Source of the DNA: Actinomycetes bacterium
Lineage (GTDB): Bacteria; Actinomycetota; Acidimicrobiia; Acidimicrobiales; Aldehydirespiratoraceae
Assembly (NCBI GenBank): GCA_024276355.1
Contig: JAJRXJ010000070.1
Span: 1 to 53,542 of the forward strand
Reading direction: 5' to 3'
DNA: 53,542 nt
The position numbers were made by a program, and so were the translations under genes. Below are positions 25,911 to 35,044 of this stretch, in pieces. The stretch's first letter is position 1, and every line of letters begins with the position of its first letter. The notes under the pieces are model-generated. The model worked only from the letters and a program-made list of their open reading frames with translations. It was not told the origin of the DNA and did no database searches.

Positions 25911-26961
25911 TCAGATCCCGCAGCGCCGCGAAGGTCGATTCCAGCGATTCGCGTTCGAGGTACTCACCGGCGGTGTGGGCGATGGTCGGGTCACCCGGTC
26001 CGAAGTTCGATGCCGGCACTCCCCGCTCGGAGAAGAACGCCACGTCGGTCCATCCCAGCTTGGCCCTCACCTCAAGACCGTTGCGCTCGATCAGCGCCGC
26101 CAGGAGCGGATCGTTGAGCCCCGGACGGGCCGGCGGCGACACATCCACCAATTCCACACGGTCGTGCTCCCCCAGCGCCGGGGCCAGCACCGCCCTCACG
26201 TGGGCCTCGGCCTCCTCCGGGGAGCGGTCGGGGGCGTAGCGGTGATTCACGACTATCTCGGCCTCGTCGGGCACCACATTGCCGGCCACCCCGCCCCGCA
26301 CATCCACCACCTGCAGGGCCTCCCGATACTCACACCCCTCCACCATGGGGGTGCGGTTCTCGGCACCGGCCACCAGATCGATCACCCGGCCGAGCCGGTG
26401 TATGGCGTTGGTCCCCATCCACGGACGGGCGGTGTGGGCCCGTTCACCGGCCATCACCACCCGAAGCCGCATGGTGCCCTGACATCCGGCTTCCACCGCC
26501 CCGAGGGTGGGCTCGCCCAGCAGGGCCACATCTCCTTCGAGCAGCTCGGGACGCTCGGCCTCTATCTCGCGGAGTCCGTTGTGGATGATCGCGATCTCCT
26601 CGCGGGCGTAGAACACGTAGGTCACATCCACCGCCGGCTCGGTCACGGTGCGGGCCAATTCGAGCATCACCGCCAAACCGCCCTTCATGTCGGTGGAACC
26701 GACCCCGAAGATTCGGTCGCCTTCGATGACCGCGGCCGAGTTGCCCGCCGGGGGCACGGTATCGGTGTGTCCACCCAGGATCAGCCGACGGGACCGGCCG
26801 AGGTTGGTGCGGGCAACGAGGTTGTCGCCGACCCGGTCGACGGTGAGATGCGGAAGTTGCAGCTCCTGTTCGAGAAGGTCGACCAGCGGGCCTTCCTCGC
26901 GACTCACCGACGGGATGTCGACAAGCGCCGCGGTGAGAGCGAACAGGTCTCCCCTGATCAC
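25894..26961 (-). CDS. dapE: Succinyl-diaminopimelate desuccinylase
   Basis: A 355-residue M20-family zinc peptidase that releases succinate from N-succinyl-LL-DAP, late in lysine and peptidoglycan-precursor synthesis. Metal-site motifs are GGHTDTVP (about 63-70), GSTDMKGG (about 88-95), YAREEI, and LLGEPT; IAHTAGEYL near the C-terminus carries the last His. The GTG start overlaps the dapD TGA as GTGA, so translation is coupled. Together with dapD, dapC and dapF this gives most of the succinylase DAP branch. Confidence 0.92.
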   Translation of the reverse strand: MIRGDLFALTAALVDIPSVSREEGPLVDLLEQELQLPHLTVDRVGDNLVARTNLGRSRRLILGGHTDTVPPAGNSAAVIEGDRIFGVGSTDMKGGLAVMLELARTVTEPAVDVTYVFYAREEIAIIHNGLREIEAERPELLEGDVALLGEPTLGAVEAGCQGTMRLRVVMAGERAHTARPWMGTNAIHRLGRVIDLVAGAENRTPMVEGCEYREALQVVDVRGGVAGNVVPDEAEIVVNHRYAPDRSPEEAEAHVRAVLAPALGEHDRVELVDVSPPARPGLNDPLLAALIERNGLEVRAKLGWTDVAFFSERGVPASNFGPGDPTIAHTAGEYLERESLESTFAALRDLIRVCA

Positions 26962-27812
26962 GTGGCCGCGCCGTGGTCTCGCAGAATCTGGTTGAGAGCC
27001 GACTTGTCGTGGCGTTGCCCCTCGGTGAGTCGTTTGATGACCAACACGGCCGGAAGGCCATACTCACCGCCGGGGAACGCTCTGGGTCGCGTGCCGGCCA
27101 CGGCCACACACCAGGACGGAATCTCTCCCCGGCCGAGTTCCTCACCAGTCTCGACATCGATCACCGGTATCGACTTGGTGAGCACGGCCCCTGCACCGAG
27201 TACTGCCCCCCGACCAACCCTGGCGCCCTCGGCCACGATGCAACGGCTGCCGATTAGACAGTCGTCCTCAATGATCACCGGCGCGGCCTGGGGTGGTTCG
27301 AGAACGCCTCCGATTCCGACACCACCCGAAAGGTGGACGTTCTTGCCGATCTGGGCGCATGAACCGACGGTGGCCCACGTGTCGACCATGGTGTTCGAGT
27401 CGACGTAGGCGCCGATGTTGATGTAGCTCGGCATCATCACCACACCCGGGGCCTGGTAGCTGCCCCATCGAGCCGAAGCGCCAGGGACCACCCTCACACC
27501 GCGCTGCATGTAGTCTGTCTTGAGCGGAATCTTGTCGGCGTATTCGAACGGTGCCGCCTCGATGGTCTCCATCTTCGAGATCTTGAACAGCAACAGCACC
27601 GCGTACTTGCACCACTGGTTGACGGTGACGCTGCCGTCGGCCTCCACCTGTGACACCCGCACCTGACCGGTATCGAGCAGATCTATGGCCTCGTGGACAC
27701 TGCCGACCACGTCGGGGTCGGCGTCGTCGTTGCTGTCGCGTGTCTCCCACAGCGACTCGATGCGGGCCTGCAGGGCGGTGTGCGCAGTGGACGGCGGGGT
27801 TGTTTCCGGCAT
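26958..27812 (-). CDS. dapD: Tetrahydrodipicolinate N-succinyltransferase
   Basis: A 284-residue left-handed beta-helix transferase adding succinyl from succinyl-CoA to tetrahydrodipicolinate. Hexapeptide-type repeats are visible (MPSYINIGAYVDSNTMVD, AQIGKNVHLSGGVGIGG, IIEDDCLIGSRCIVAEGARV). The VVPGASARWGSYQAPGVV entry region is typical of DapD. ATG 27812 is used because the N-terminal helical domain begins there; an in-frame extension upstream overlaps the preceding gene and lacks family character. Followed by dapE with a four-base overlap. Confidence 0.93.
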   Translation of the reverse strand: MPETTPPSTAHTALQARIESLWETRDSNDDADPDVVGSVHEAIDLLDTGQVRVSQVEADGSVTVNQWCKYAVLLLFKISKMETIEAAPFEYADKIPLKTDYMQRGVRVVPGASARWGSYQAPGVVMMPSYINIGAYVDSNTMVDTWATVGSCAQIGKNVHLSGGVGIGGVLEPPQAAPVIIEDDCLIGSRCIVAEGARVGRGAVLGAGAVLTKSIPVIDVETGEELGRGEIPSWCVAVAGTRPRAFPGGEYGLPAVLVIKRLTEGQRHDKSALNQILRDHGAAT

Positions 27813-27822
27813 GCGGGGCAGA

Positions 27823-28452
27823 CTATCGCCCGCCACCGGGCCACTCACCGGCCGACCATTGCGAAGGCGGGGGTCTCGGGACACTGCGGTTGCGACGGCG
27901 ACTCTGGGCCAGCGCGGCCATCGCCGCGGTGGCCAATCCGCCGATCACCAACGGCACCCCGATCAGCAACCCCACGACGAGCATTCTCACCACCCGATGG
28001 GCCGGACTCGGACCGATCGCGAGGTTCAGCCCGCTGCCCTCGACCTGTATGGAGTAGGTACCGGGCTCAAGGGCGACCGTGGCCACCGTACGGCCCGAGT
28101 GATCGGGGAATCCGTAGGAGAAAGAGCCGTCGTAGGTCCGCATTTCGACCCTACGACCTGCGTTGACATCCCAGATCTGGAATCTCACGCCTATAAGCGA
28201 AGCAGATTGGGGCTCCACGAACACGGTCCAGTTGACCGGCTCATCGATCACGAACTCGGCGGGCTGGTCGGCCCCTGAGCGAACGAAGTTGTCGACCTCT
28301 GCTGACATTTCGTAGAACTGGTAGCCGACCCACGCAACCACCGCGATGATCCCCACGACCGCGGCAATGCCACCAGACCAGATCCAGGGTTGCAGCGACC
28401 GTTGTGGTGAGGGGGGTTGTCGTGGTGGCGGTGGCAGGCCCGGACCGCTCAC
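27823..28452 (-). CDS. Hypothetical two-helix membrane protein inside the dap cluster
   Basis: A 209-residue protein with a Pro-rich N-terminus (PPPPRQPPSPQ), a membrane helix at about 24-46 (WSGGIAAVVGIIAVVAWVGY), an external beta-rich domain of ~100 residues, a second helix at about 160-182 (MLVVGLLIGVPLVIGGLA) and a basic Pro-rich cytoplasmic tail. I do not recognise the domain. Its GTG overlaps the dapC TGA as GTGA, and dapD begins 10 bases after its stop, so it is a true member of the operon. A link to DAP or wall synthesis is only suggested by position. Confidence 0.75.
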   Translation of the reverse strand: MSGPGLPPPPRQPPSPQRSLQPWIWSGGIAAVVGIIAVVAWVGYQFYEMSAEVDNFVRSGADQPAEFVIDEPVNWTVFVEPQSASLIGVRFQIWDVNAGRRVEMRTYDGSFSYGFPDHSGRTVATVALEPGTYSIQVEGSGLNLAIGPSPAHRVVRMLVVGLLIGVPLVIGGLATAAMAALAQSRRRNRSVPRPPPSQWSAGEWPGGGR

Positions 28453-29564
28453 GACGCCGATGCTCTGTCGAGCGCCAGCCGGAACCTTTCTGCAGGCTGC
28501 ACAACTGCGAGCCTGACGCGTGCCCGACCGGCATCACCGTAAAACTCCCCGGGGCTCACGATCACACCCGACTCGGCGGCGAGGCGGCGGGCCAACGCCC
28601 AAGCATCACCGTCGGGGGCCTCGGCCCACAGGTAGAAACCGCCGCCGGGCATCGCGGCGGGGGCATCGAACATGGCCAACAGCTCGGCACCCATCTCAAG
28701 GCGTTGGAGGTAGCGCTGCCGTTGCACATCGACGTGGCCCTGGTCGGCCCATGCGGCCACGGCCGCGGCCTGCACCGGGCCGGGCACCAGGAAACCGGCG
28801 TGTTTGCGAACCTCTCGGAGGTACTGCACGACCTCGGTGTCGCCGGCGTAGAAACCAACCCTCAACCCGGCCAGGTTCGACCGTTTGGAGAGGGAATGAA
28901 CCGCGACCACGCCGTCGGTCCCGTTGGCCAGCGCCGTTCGGGGAGAGCCGTCCCAGGTGAACTCGGCGTAGCACTCGTCGCTCAACACCAGCACATCGTT
29001 GGCCCGCCCCCATTCGGCGACCGCATTGAGATCGTCGAGTCCCCCGGCCGGATTGCCCGGTGTGTTGACCCAAAGGCACAGCGCCCGGGCAATGTCGGAG
29101 GGGTCGATCGCAGATAGGTCGATTCGCCATTGATCATCAACCGGCACGGCCACCGCGCGGCATCCGGCCAGGGTGGCGCCCATCTCATACGACGGATAGG
29201 AGATGGCCGGGTAGAGGACGGTGTCGAGATCGGGACGACGCAACCTCAGGAACTTGGGGGTGCCGGCCACCATCTCCTTGGTGCCGACGCACGCACCGAT
29301 CTGGGTGGCCGGATCCACCGACACCCCGAATCGGTTCTCCACCCACGACGCTGCTGCCTCGCGGAAGGAGATCGAGCCAATCGACGGCGGGTAGCCGCGC
29401 TCGGCGTCGGAGGTCGACAGGGCCTCGATCACCTCTTGCGGCGGCGGGTCGTAAGGAGTCCCGATCGAGCAGTCGATGGCACCGCCGGGTAACGCGTCCG
29501 CATCGGCACGGAGCGCGTCGAGAAGGTCGTAGGGATAGGCGGGGGGCACGAAGCCGTTGGTCAT
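28449..29564 (-). CDS. dapC: Succinyldiaminopimelate aminotransferase DapC
   Basis: A 371-residue class I/II aminotransferase converting N-succinyl-2-amino-6-ketopimelate to succinyl-DAP. Seen: NTPGNPAGG, LSDECYAEFTWDG, the PLP lysine in SLSKRSNLAGLRVG, and the C-terminal RVRLAVV with the carboxylate-binding Arg. The actinobacterial DapC N-terminus (PYDLLDALRADADALPGG) is recognisable. ATG 29564 is four bases after the hflX TGA; an upstream in-frame start would overlap hflX. The neighbouring dapD, dapE and dapF support the assignment. Confidence 0.9.
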   Translation of the reverse strand: MTNGFVPPAYPYDLLDALRADADALPGGAIDCSIGTPYDPPPQEVIEALSTSDAERGYPPSIGSISFREAAASWVENRFGVSVDPATQIGACVGTKEMVAGTPKFLRLRRPDLDTVLYPAISYPSYEMGATLAGCRAVAVPVDDQWRIDLSAIDPSDIARALCLWVNTPGNPAGGLDDLNAVAEWGRANDVLVLSDECYAEFTWDGSPRTALANGTDGVVAVHSLSKRSNLAGLRVGFYAGDTEVVQYLREVRKHAGFLVPGPVQAAAVAAWADQGHVDVQRQRYLQRLEMGAELLAMFDAPAAMPGGGFYLWAEAPDGDAWALARRLAAESGVIVSPGEFYGDAGRARVRLAVVQPAERFRLALDRASAS

Positions 29565-29568
29565 TTGA

Positions 29569-30948
29569 TCACCCGTTTGGTTTGTCGCTGGTAACCACGA
29601 ACTCTCGGAGTGCACCAAGTGATGACGGCTCCAGACGAGCCCTTATGGCCATGCCGTCGGAGGCGGCGGTCTCGCTGAGCACCTGGCCCTCGCGGTGGAC
29701 CGCAGCCAGAATATCGCCCCTTGACCACGGCACAAGAAGGTCGGTGGTGGTGGTCATCGACCTGACCCTGTTGCCGATCAGTTCCAGCAGATCGTCGATT
29801 CCCTCACCGGTTTGGGCCGACACGGCCACTGATCCTTCGTTGTGACGGGCGAGGTTGGCCGCGCCGTCGTTGATATCAGCCTTGTTGAACACGGTGAGTT
29901 CGGGCACATCACCGGCACCGATCTCGTTGAGGACCAGATGCACCGCGTCGATGCAACCCTGGGGGTCGGGGCCCGAGCCGTCCACCACGTGGATCAGCAG
30001 GTCGGCGTCACGCACCACATCAAGGGTGGTCTTGAAGGCGTTGACGAGCTGATGCGGAAGCTTGCGCACGAAACCCACCGTGTCGGTGGCGTAGACACTC
30101 TCGCCTCCCGGCAACGACAGCCGCCTGGTGGTGGCGTCGAGTGTGGCGAACAGGCGGTCTTCGACCAGCACATCGGCGTCGGTGAGTGCGTTGAGGAGCG
30201 ACGACTTGCCGGCGTTGGTGTATCCGACGAGGGCCACCGCCCGGTTGCGGGTGCGCGAACGGGCCTTCGACTGGGTCTCGCGGTGCAGCTGCACTTTGCG
30301 GAGGTCGGCTTCGAGCTTGTGGACCCTGCGCACAAGGCGTCGGCGGTCGACCTCGAGCTGGGTTTCGCCCGGGCCGCGGGTTCCGATGCCGCCGCCCTGC
30401 TGGCTGAACTTGCGTCCGGAGCTGCGAAGGCGGGGCAGCCGGTATCGGAGCTGGGCCAGTTCGACCTGGGCCTTGCCCTCCAGGGTGCTGGCATTCTGGG
30501 CGAAGATGTCGAGGATCACCGCGGTGCGGTCGAGGGCGGTACGGCCCAGGATCTTTTCGAGATTGAACTGCTGCGCAGGGCTGAGTTCGTCGTCGAAAAC
30601 GACGGTGTCGCAGTCGACCATCTCGGCCAACTCACGCACTTCGATGGCCTTGCCGGAGCCTATGTAGGTGGCCGGATCCGGGGAGCTTCGACGCTGGACG
30701 AGGCGTTCGACGGCATCCGCGCCGGCGGTGTCGACGAGCAACGCCAGCTCGTCGAGCGATGCGTCGGTATCGGCGGGGTCCTCGCCGGAAAGGGTGACCC
30801 CCACGAGCACGATCCGCTCGCGGAACGTGCGCTCGATCAGACCGCCGGATTCGCCGCCGAACTCACCGAACGCGCCGCGGTGGGTGGCATCATCGACCGG
30901 CCCGACCGGGTCGCTCGGATCAACCGGTTCCATGTCGGTATCAGGCAT
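29569..30948 (-). CDS. hflX: GTPase HflX
   Basis: A 459-residue ribosome-associated GTPase that rescues or splits stalled ribosomes under stress. The HflX N-terminal domain (AVERLVQRRSSPDPATYIGSG split as RRSSPDPATYIGSGK) and glycine-rich GGGIGTRGPGETQLE linker are clear, followed by the G domain: GYTNAGKSSLLNAL (G1), DTVGF (G3), FNKAD (G4) and SAQTG (G5). An acidic N-terminal extension of about 35 residues is present. ATG 30948 overlaps the dapF stop by eight bases, the gene order dapF-hflX being the same as in mycobacteria. Confidence 0.94.
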   Translation of the reverse strand: MPDTDMEPVDPSDPVGPVDDATHRGAFGEFGGESGGLIERTFRERIVLVGVTLSGEDPADTDASLDELALLVDTAGADAVERLVQRRSSPDPATYIGSGKAIEVRELAEMVDCDTVVFDDELSPAQQFNLEKILGRTALDRTAVILDIFAQNASTLEGKAQVELAQLRYRLPRLRSSGRKFSQQGGGIGTRGPGETQLEVDRRRLVRRVHKLEADLRKVQLHRETQSKARSRTRNRAVALVGYTNAGKSSLLNALTDADVLVEDRLFATLDATTRRLSLPGGESVYATDTVGFVRKLPHQLVNAFKTTLDVVRDADLLIHVVDGSGPDPQGCIDAVHLVLNEIGAGDVPELTVFNKADINDGAANLARHNEGSVAVSAQTGEGIDDLLELIGNRVRSMTTTTDLLVPWSRGDILAAVHREGQVLSETAASDGMAIRARLEPSSLGALREFVVTSDKPNG

Positions 30949-31753
30949 CCGGCATCACGACATCAGCGATGTGGGTGGCAGGGCCGGTGAGCGTGGTCGG
31001 GCCGCTCACGTCGACCACGGCATCGCCGCCGGGCATTGACACCATCACCTTCGGCCCGACGGCGCCCCATCGATGGAAAATCGAGGCCGCGACGGTGGCC
31101 CCGCTGCCACACGCCCGGGTGATGCCGGCGCCCCTCTCCCAGACCCGAAGTTCAAGTTGGTTGGGGGCCGCGACCTTCACGAAATGCACGTTTGCTCCGT
31201 CTTCGAAGTGGGCCTCCACGGCCCGACCGGTGGAAGCGACGTCGAGGCCGTCGAAATCATCGACCTCGAACACGATGTGGGGATTGCCGATGTCGGCGGT
31301 CTCCCATCGTTTGACCCCGGCCAGCGCCTCACCAACGACCCCTTCGAGGTCGTCGGTGTCGGGGTCGGGACCCGGGCAGATCACGCCCATGTCGACGGTA
31401 ACCACAACGGTCGATGGCTCGGCTGCCGCGTGCACGGAACAGTGTCTGACGCCGGCGGGAGTCGAGATGTCGATCTCCAGATGTGGAACCCCACGCTCGA
31501 TGGCGATCGCCTGGGCCAGACACCGCAGCCCATTGCCACTCACCGCGGCTGGGCTTCCGTCGGAGTTGAGCAGACGCATCGTGATCGAGTCGTTGATGGT
31601 GCGGATGCCGTAGATGAGCCCGTCGGCCCCTATCCCGGTGCGTCGATCGCACCAGGAGATTGCCTTGGTGCCCGCATCGAGCGGGAGTCGATCGGTGAGA
31701 GCAATGAGAAAATCGTTCCCGAGCCCGTGATGTTTCGAGAGTCGGTCTGCCAT
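30941..31753 (-). CDS. dapF: Diaminopimelate epimerase
   Basis: A 270-residue cofactor-independent epimerase that converts LL-DAP to meso-DAP for lysine and peptidoglycan. The two catalytic cysteines are in SGNGLRCLAQ (about 78-87) and RACGSGAT (about 214-221); HGLGNDFL (8-15) is the N-terminal signature. ATG 31753 directly precedes that signature. The frame upstream is open but overlaps miaA. It has no ribosome site; GAGAAT lies eight bases upstream, which could mean a leaderless internal promoter. Confidence 0.94.
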   Translation of the reverse strand: MADRLSKHHGLGNDFLIALTDRLPLDAGTKAISWCDRRTGIGADGLIYGIRTINDSITMRLLNSDGSPAAVSGNGLRCLAQAIAIERGVPHLEIDISTPAGVRHCSVHAAAEPSTVVVTVDMGVICPGPDPDTDDLEGVVGEALAGVKRWETADIGNPHIVFEVDDFDGLDVASTGRAVEAHFEDGANVHFVKVAAPNQLELRVWERGAGITRACGSGATVAASIFHRWGAVGPKVMVSMPGGDAVVDVSGPTTLTGPATHIADVVMPDA

Positions 31754-31784
31754 GGTTGTCCATTCTCGCAGGTCTGAAGGCGTC

Positions 31785-32711
31785 TCACGTGTGAGTTGCG
31801 CGAACGCGATCCCAGATTCCCAGAACATCGGCAGGATCGACCGGCGCCTCGACCCAATGGAGGCGAGGATCACGCCTGAACCAACGCTCTTGGCGGCGGG
31901 CAAAACGGATTGTTCGCCGAATCGCCTGATCGAGTGCATCTTCGATTGTGCACCGTCGTTCGAGATGTTCGACCAGCTCGCGGTATCCGAGCGCTTGACG
32001 CGCAGTCGGCCCCAGGCCGGTCTCAGCGAGAGTGGCCACCTCGTCGAGGAAGCCCCGCTCGATCTGGGTGTGGTACCGGGCCACGATACGGCTGTCGACC
32101 TCGGCCCGTGGCCGTCGGATCGCCACCTGCACGAACCGGTTGGGCGGGTAGTTCTCCAAGCCGGGCCCGAAGGACGAAAACGGTCTTCCGGATCCGATGG
32201 TGACCTCGAGGGCCCGAATGATCCGACGACGATTGGTCGGTTCCATCCGGGCCGCGGCGACCGGGTCGGCGGCCGCGAGCTGCCTGTGGAGCTCGTCGGT
32301 GTCGGTGCGCCTCTCGAGTTCGGCTCTCACCTCGGGGAATTGCCCGGGAATGTCGAGATCGTCGATTACTGCGCGTAGATAAAGACCGGTGCCACCGACC
32401 AGAATCGGCACTCCCCCACGCCCGGCGATGTCGGCCAGCGCCTCGCGGGCTCGCCTCTGGAACTCACCGGCGGTGAACGCCACCGTGGGTTCGACCAGAT
32501 TGATCAGGTGGTGGGGAACGGCCTCCTGCTCGGCCGCCGTCGGCGTGGCGGTGCCGATGTCCATCCCCTTGTAGACCTGCATCGAGTCGACCGACACGAT
32601 CTCGGCGCCCTCGACCAGGTCGGCAAGGGCCAGGGCCAGACTCGACTTTCCGGATGCGGTGGGCCCGAGGATCACCAACGGCCGTTCGGCCCGCGTTCCG
32701 GGAGGAATCAC
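31785..32711 (-). CDS. miaA: tRNA dimethylallyltransferase MiaA
   Basis: A 308-residue enzyme that prenylates A37 of UNN-reading tRNAs. The P-loop GPTASGKSS (16-24), DSMQVYKGMDIGTATP (42-57), and HHLINLVEP are typical; C-terminal RRTIRFARRQERWFRRD is the tRNA-binding part. The GTG start overlaps the preceding gene's TGA as GTGA. MiaB, encoded one gene upstream, methylthiolates the product, so the pathway for ms2i6A is here nearly contiguous. Confidence 0.95.
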   Translation of the reverse strand: MIPPGTRAERPLVILGPTASGKSSLALALADLVEGAEIVSVDSMQVYKGMDIGTATPTAAEQEAVPHHLINLVEPTVAFTAGEFQRRAREALADIAGRGGVPILVGGTGLYLRAVIDDLDIPGQFPEVRAELERRTDTDELHRQLAAADPVAAARMEPTNRRRIIRALEVTIGSGRPFSSFGPGLENYPPNRFVQVAIRRPRAEVDSRIVARYHTQIERGFLDEVATLAETGLGPTARQALGYRELVEHLERRCTIEDALDQAIRRTIRFARRQERWFRRDPRLHWVEAPVDPADVLGIWDRVRATHT

Positions 32712-33538
32712 CGGGCCGCGCCGCTGAGGTGGGCAAGGAGTTGATGGAGGTCGAGCCTTCGCGGATCGACCAGATCGAGCCCATACTCATCGAGCATCAC
32801 CGGGATGAGCGGCGGACCGTAACGGTCCGCGAGCGCGGCCGCGGCGATGGCCAGATCGTGATGCCGGTCGCCGAGCCCACAGTGTTGCCATCCGGTGAAC
32901 GCCATGGTGCCGTCGGGGATGAGCCAGGTGTGGGCGAGGGCAGGTGAACCGTGGACCAACACATCGCTGTCTTCGGAGGACCGTTCGGACAGACCTTCGA
33001 TGAGGTCGTCGAGCACATCGAGCAGACGGCCGGGTTCAACCCCGGCATACGGGCCGTCGGTCGTGGTGGGAAGCTCCCCATTGCGCACACGTGATGCGGC
33101 CCGCTCGCGCCAAGTACCCACACCCGACTCGTAGGGACAGCCGGTGGTGGGAATCTCGTGGATCCTTCGCAGCGCCGAGCCAAGCAACCGGGCCATGCTC
33201 TCGGGAGCAACCGGGTGGAGCGGATCGGCGGCCGACACCGCCCCCCACGGCATTCGGATCACGGCCGACTCCAGCCGGCCATCGGATCGTCCGGACGCCA
33301 GCAGGGCAGGGGCACCGGCCCGGCCATCGAGCCATAGGAGCCGGTCGGCAGCCGACGAGACCTCGCGGGCCCCAGCCTCATGGGAATGGAGCACCATCAC
33401 GTCGCGACCCTCTCGCTCGGGACGGAGATGCGACACGCCATCGGGTTCCACCCCCGCGGGCAGGCACCGCATCAACGGGTCGGGGCCGATCACCATGGAC
33501 AACACCGGACCGAGGTCCTGATCGGTGGACGAGCTCAT
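32708..33538 (-). CDS. Aminoglycoside-phosphotransferase-fold protein lacking catalytic residues
   Basis: A 276-residue protein resembling APH(3')-type kinases. The catalytic loop appears as VLVHGSPALAHTWL, where active kinases have HGDxxxxN; so Asp is replaced by Ser and Asn by His. The metal-binding region appears as GWQHCGLGDRHHDLAIAAAAL, where the usual IDxGxxGxxDRxxDLA loses its first Asp (Gln here). The structural end DRHHDLAIA is kept. It is therefore probably a pseudokinase or binding protein. Four-base GTGA overlap with miaA and four bases after the miaB stop place it firmly between the two tRNA-modification genes. Confidence 0.75.
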   Translation of the reverse strand: MSSSTDQDLGPVLSMVIGPDPLMRCLPAGVEPDGVSHLRPEREGRDVMVLHSHEAGAREVSSAADRLLWLDGRAGAPALLASGRSDGRLESAVIRMPWGAVSAADPLHPVAPESMARLLGSALRRIHEIPTTGCPYESGVGTWRERAASRVRNGELPTTTDGPYAGVEPGRLLDVLDDLIEGLSERSSEDSDVLVHGSPALAHTWLIPDGTMAFTGWQHCGLGDRHHDLAIAAAALADRYGPPLIPVMLDEYGLDLVDPRRLDLHQLLAHLSGAAR

Positions 33539-33542
33539 CGGC

Positions 33543-34997
33543 TCAGCCTGCGCTTACCGATATCCGGGTGCGGTGGCGGGCCGCGATGGTTACATCGACC
33601 AACTCGCCCTTGAGGTGGTTGACGCTGGCCTCGAGGACCTTCACCGTTGCGTAGCTGCCCACCTTGATGGGGCGGTCGCTGGGGAAATGGACCAGCACGT
33701 TGCGCCGGGTACGACCGGTGAGAACCGTCGGGTCCTTCTTGGAGGGTCCCTCGACGGTGACTTCCTCGATGGATCCGATCCGACGCTGATTCGCGGCGAT
33801 GCTCGACCGTTCGATCACCACCCGGAGGCGCTCGTAGCGGGCCACGGCAACTGCGTGGGGCACGAAGTCGGCCTCCATGAGGGCCGCCTCGGTGCCGGGT
33901 CGGGGCGAGAATATGAAGGTGAAGGCACTGTCGAATTGGGCTTCGGCGGCAACCGCCAGCGTGGCCTCGAAGTCGTCGTCGGTTTCGCCGGGGAACCCGA
34001 CGATGATGTCGGTGGACACGGCCAGCCCGGGAATCGTGGCTCGGGCCTCGGCGAGCTTCTCGAGATAACGAGCGGCGGTGTAGCCGCGATGCATCGCGGC
34101 CAACACCCGATCGCTACCCGACTGCAGCGGGAAGTGGAGGTGTTCGCACACCTCGGGCACCTCGGCCATCGCCGCGAACGTGTCGGTGCGCATGTCCTTG
34201 GGGTGGGGGCTGGTGTAGCGGATGCGGTGGATACCGTCGACCTCACCGACCTCACGAAGCAGATCGGCGAACAGCGGGCGGGCACGACGGTCGGTGGTCC
34301 ATCGCGAGCCGCACATCCACGGATCATCGTCGGATGGCTCGGCCCGACGGGCCAGCGCGAGGTCTCGCCCGTAGCTGTTGACGTTCTGACCCAGCAGGGT
34401 GATCTCGCTCACACCATCGGCAGCCAGGCGTCGAACCTCGTCGACCAGTTCACCGAACGGTCGGCTGATCTCGGGGCCTCTCACCGCCGGAACGATGCAG
34501 AAGGCACAGTTGTTGTCGCATCCGATCTGGATGGTGACCCACGCGGCATGATCGACCTCGCGGCGAGTCGGCAGAGCCGACGGAAAGGCCTCGCCATCAG
34601 CAATGGTGGCCGCCTCGAGTATCTCGACGATCGGACCGTGTTCGGCGGCGTGGTCGAGCAGCTCAACAGCTCGTCCGACGTTGTGGGTTCCGAAAACCAC
34701 ATCGACGTAGCCGGCTTTCTCGCGGATCAGATCGCGGTCCTTTTGGGCCAGACAGCCGGCTACGGCTATCTGCATGCCCGGGTTACGATCCTTGAGCGCC
34801 TTGAGATTGCCGAGCGTTCCGTAGAGCTTGTTGTCGGCGTTCTCACGTATGCAGCAGGTGTTGAGCACCACCACGTCGGCGTCGGCAGCGTCGTCGACCC
34901 GGGCCATGCCGTCGGCCTCGAGGAGCCCGGCGATCCGCTCGGAGTCATGCTCGTTCATCTGGCACCCGAAGGTGCGAATCGCATACGACCGTGTCAC
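33543..34997 (-). CDS. miaB: tRNA-2-methylthio-N6-dimethylallyladenosine synthase MiaB
   Basis: A 484-residue radical-SAM methylthiotransferase that adds CH3S to i6A37. The N-terminal Fe-S cluster Cys are in TFGCQMNEHDS, LNTCCIRENA and VAGCLAQKD; the radical-SAM triad is CDNNCAFCIVP; a TRAM domain ends the protein (VTVEGPSKKDPTVLTGRT). GTG 34997 places RSYAIRTFGCQMN at the usual N-terminal distance. TTG 35030 would add 11 residues. The region around GTG is an 11-bp perfect hairpin, described separately. Unlike in mycobacteria no recX precedes it. Confidence 0.93.
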   Translation of the reverse strand: MTRSYAIRTFGCQMNEHDSERIAGLLEADGMARVDDAADADVVVLNTCCIRENADNKLYGTLGNLKALKDRNPGMQIAVAGCLAQKDRDLIREKAGYVDVVFGTHNVGRAVELLDHAAEHGPIVEILEAATIADGEAFPSALPTRREVDHAAWVTIQIGCDNNCAFCIVPAVRGPEISRPFGELVDEVRRLAADGVSEITLLGQNVNSYGRDLALARRAEPSDDDPWMCGSRWTTDRRARPLFADLLREVGEVDGIHRIRYTSPHPKDMRTDTFAAMAEVPEVCEHLHFPLQSGSDRVLAAMHRGYTAARYLEKLAEARATIPGLAVSTDIIVGFPGETDDDFEATLAVAAEAQFDSAFTFIFSPRPGTEAALMEADFVPHAVAVARYERLRVVIERSSIAANQRRIGSIEEVTVEGPSKKDPTVLTGRTRRNVLVHFPSDRPIKVGSYATVKVLEASVNHLKGELVDVTIAARHRTRISVSAG

Positions 34998-35024
34998 CCG
35001 GCCAAGGCTAGCGTTGGCCGGGTG
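34995..35024 (-). terminator. Strong stem-loop between recA and miaB
   Basis: CACCCGGCCAA (34995-35005) and TTGGCCGGGTG (35014-35024) are perfect complements around an 8-base loop. The hairpin begins 20 bases after the recA stop in the direction of transcription. There is no U-run, so it may be an intrinsic-like terminator without a tail, an attenuator, or an mRNA structure that hides the miaB GTG. Confidence 0.55.
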
Positions 35025-35044
35025 GGCCAAGGCCCCGAGCTACC

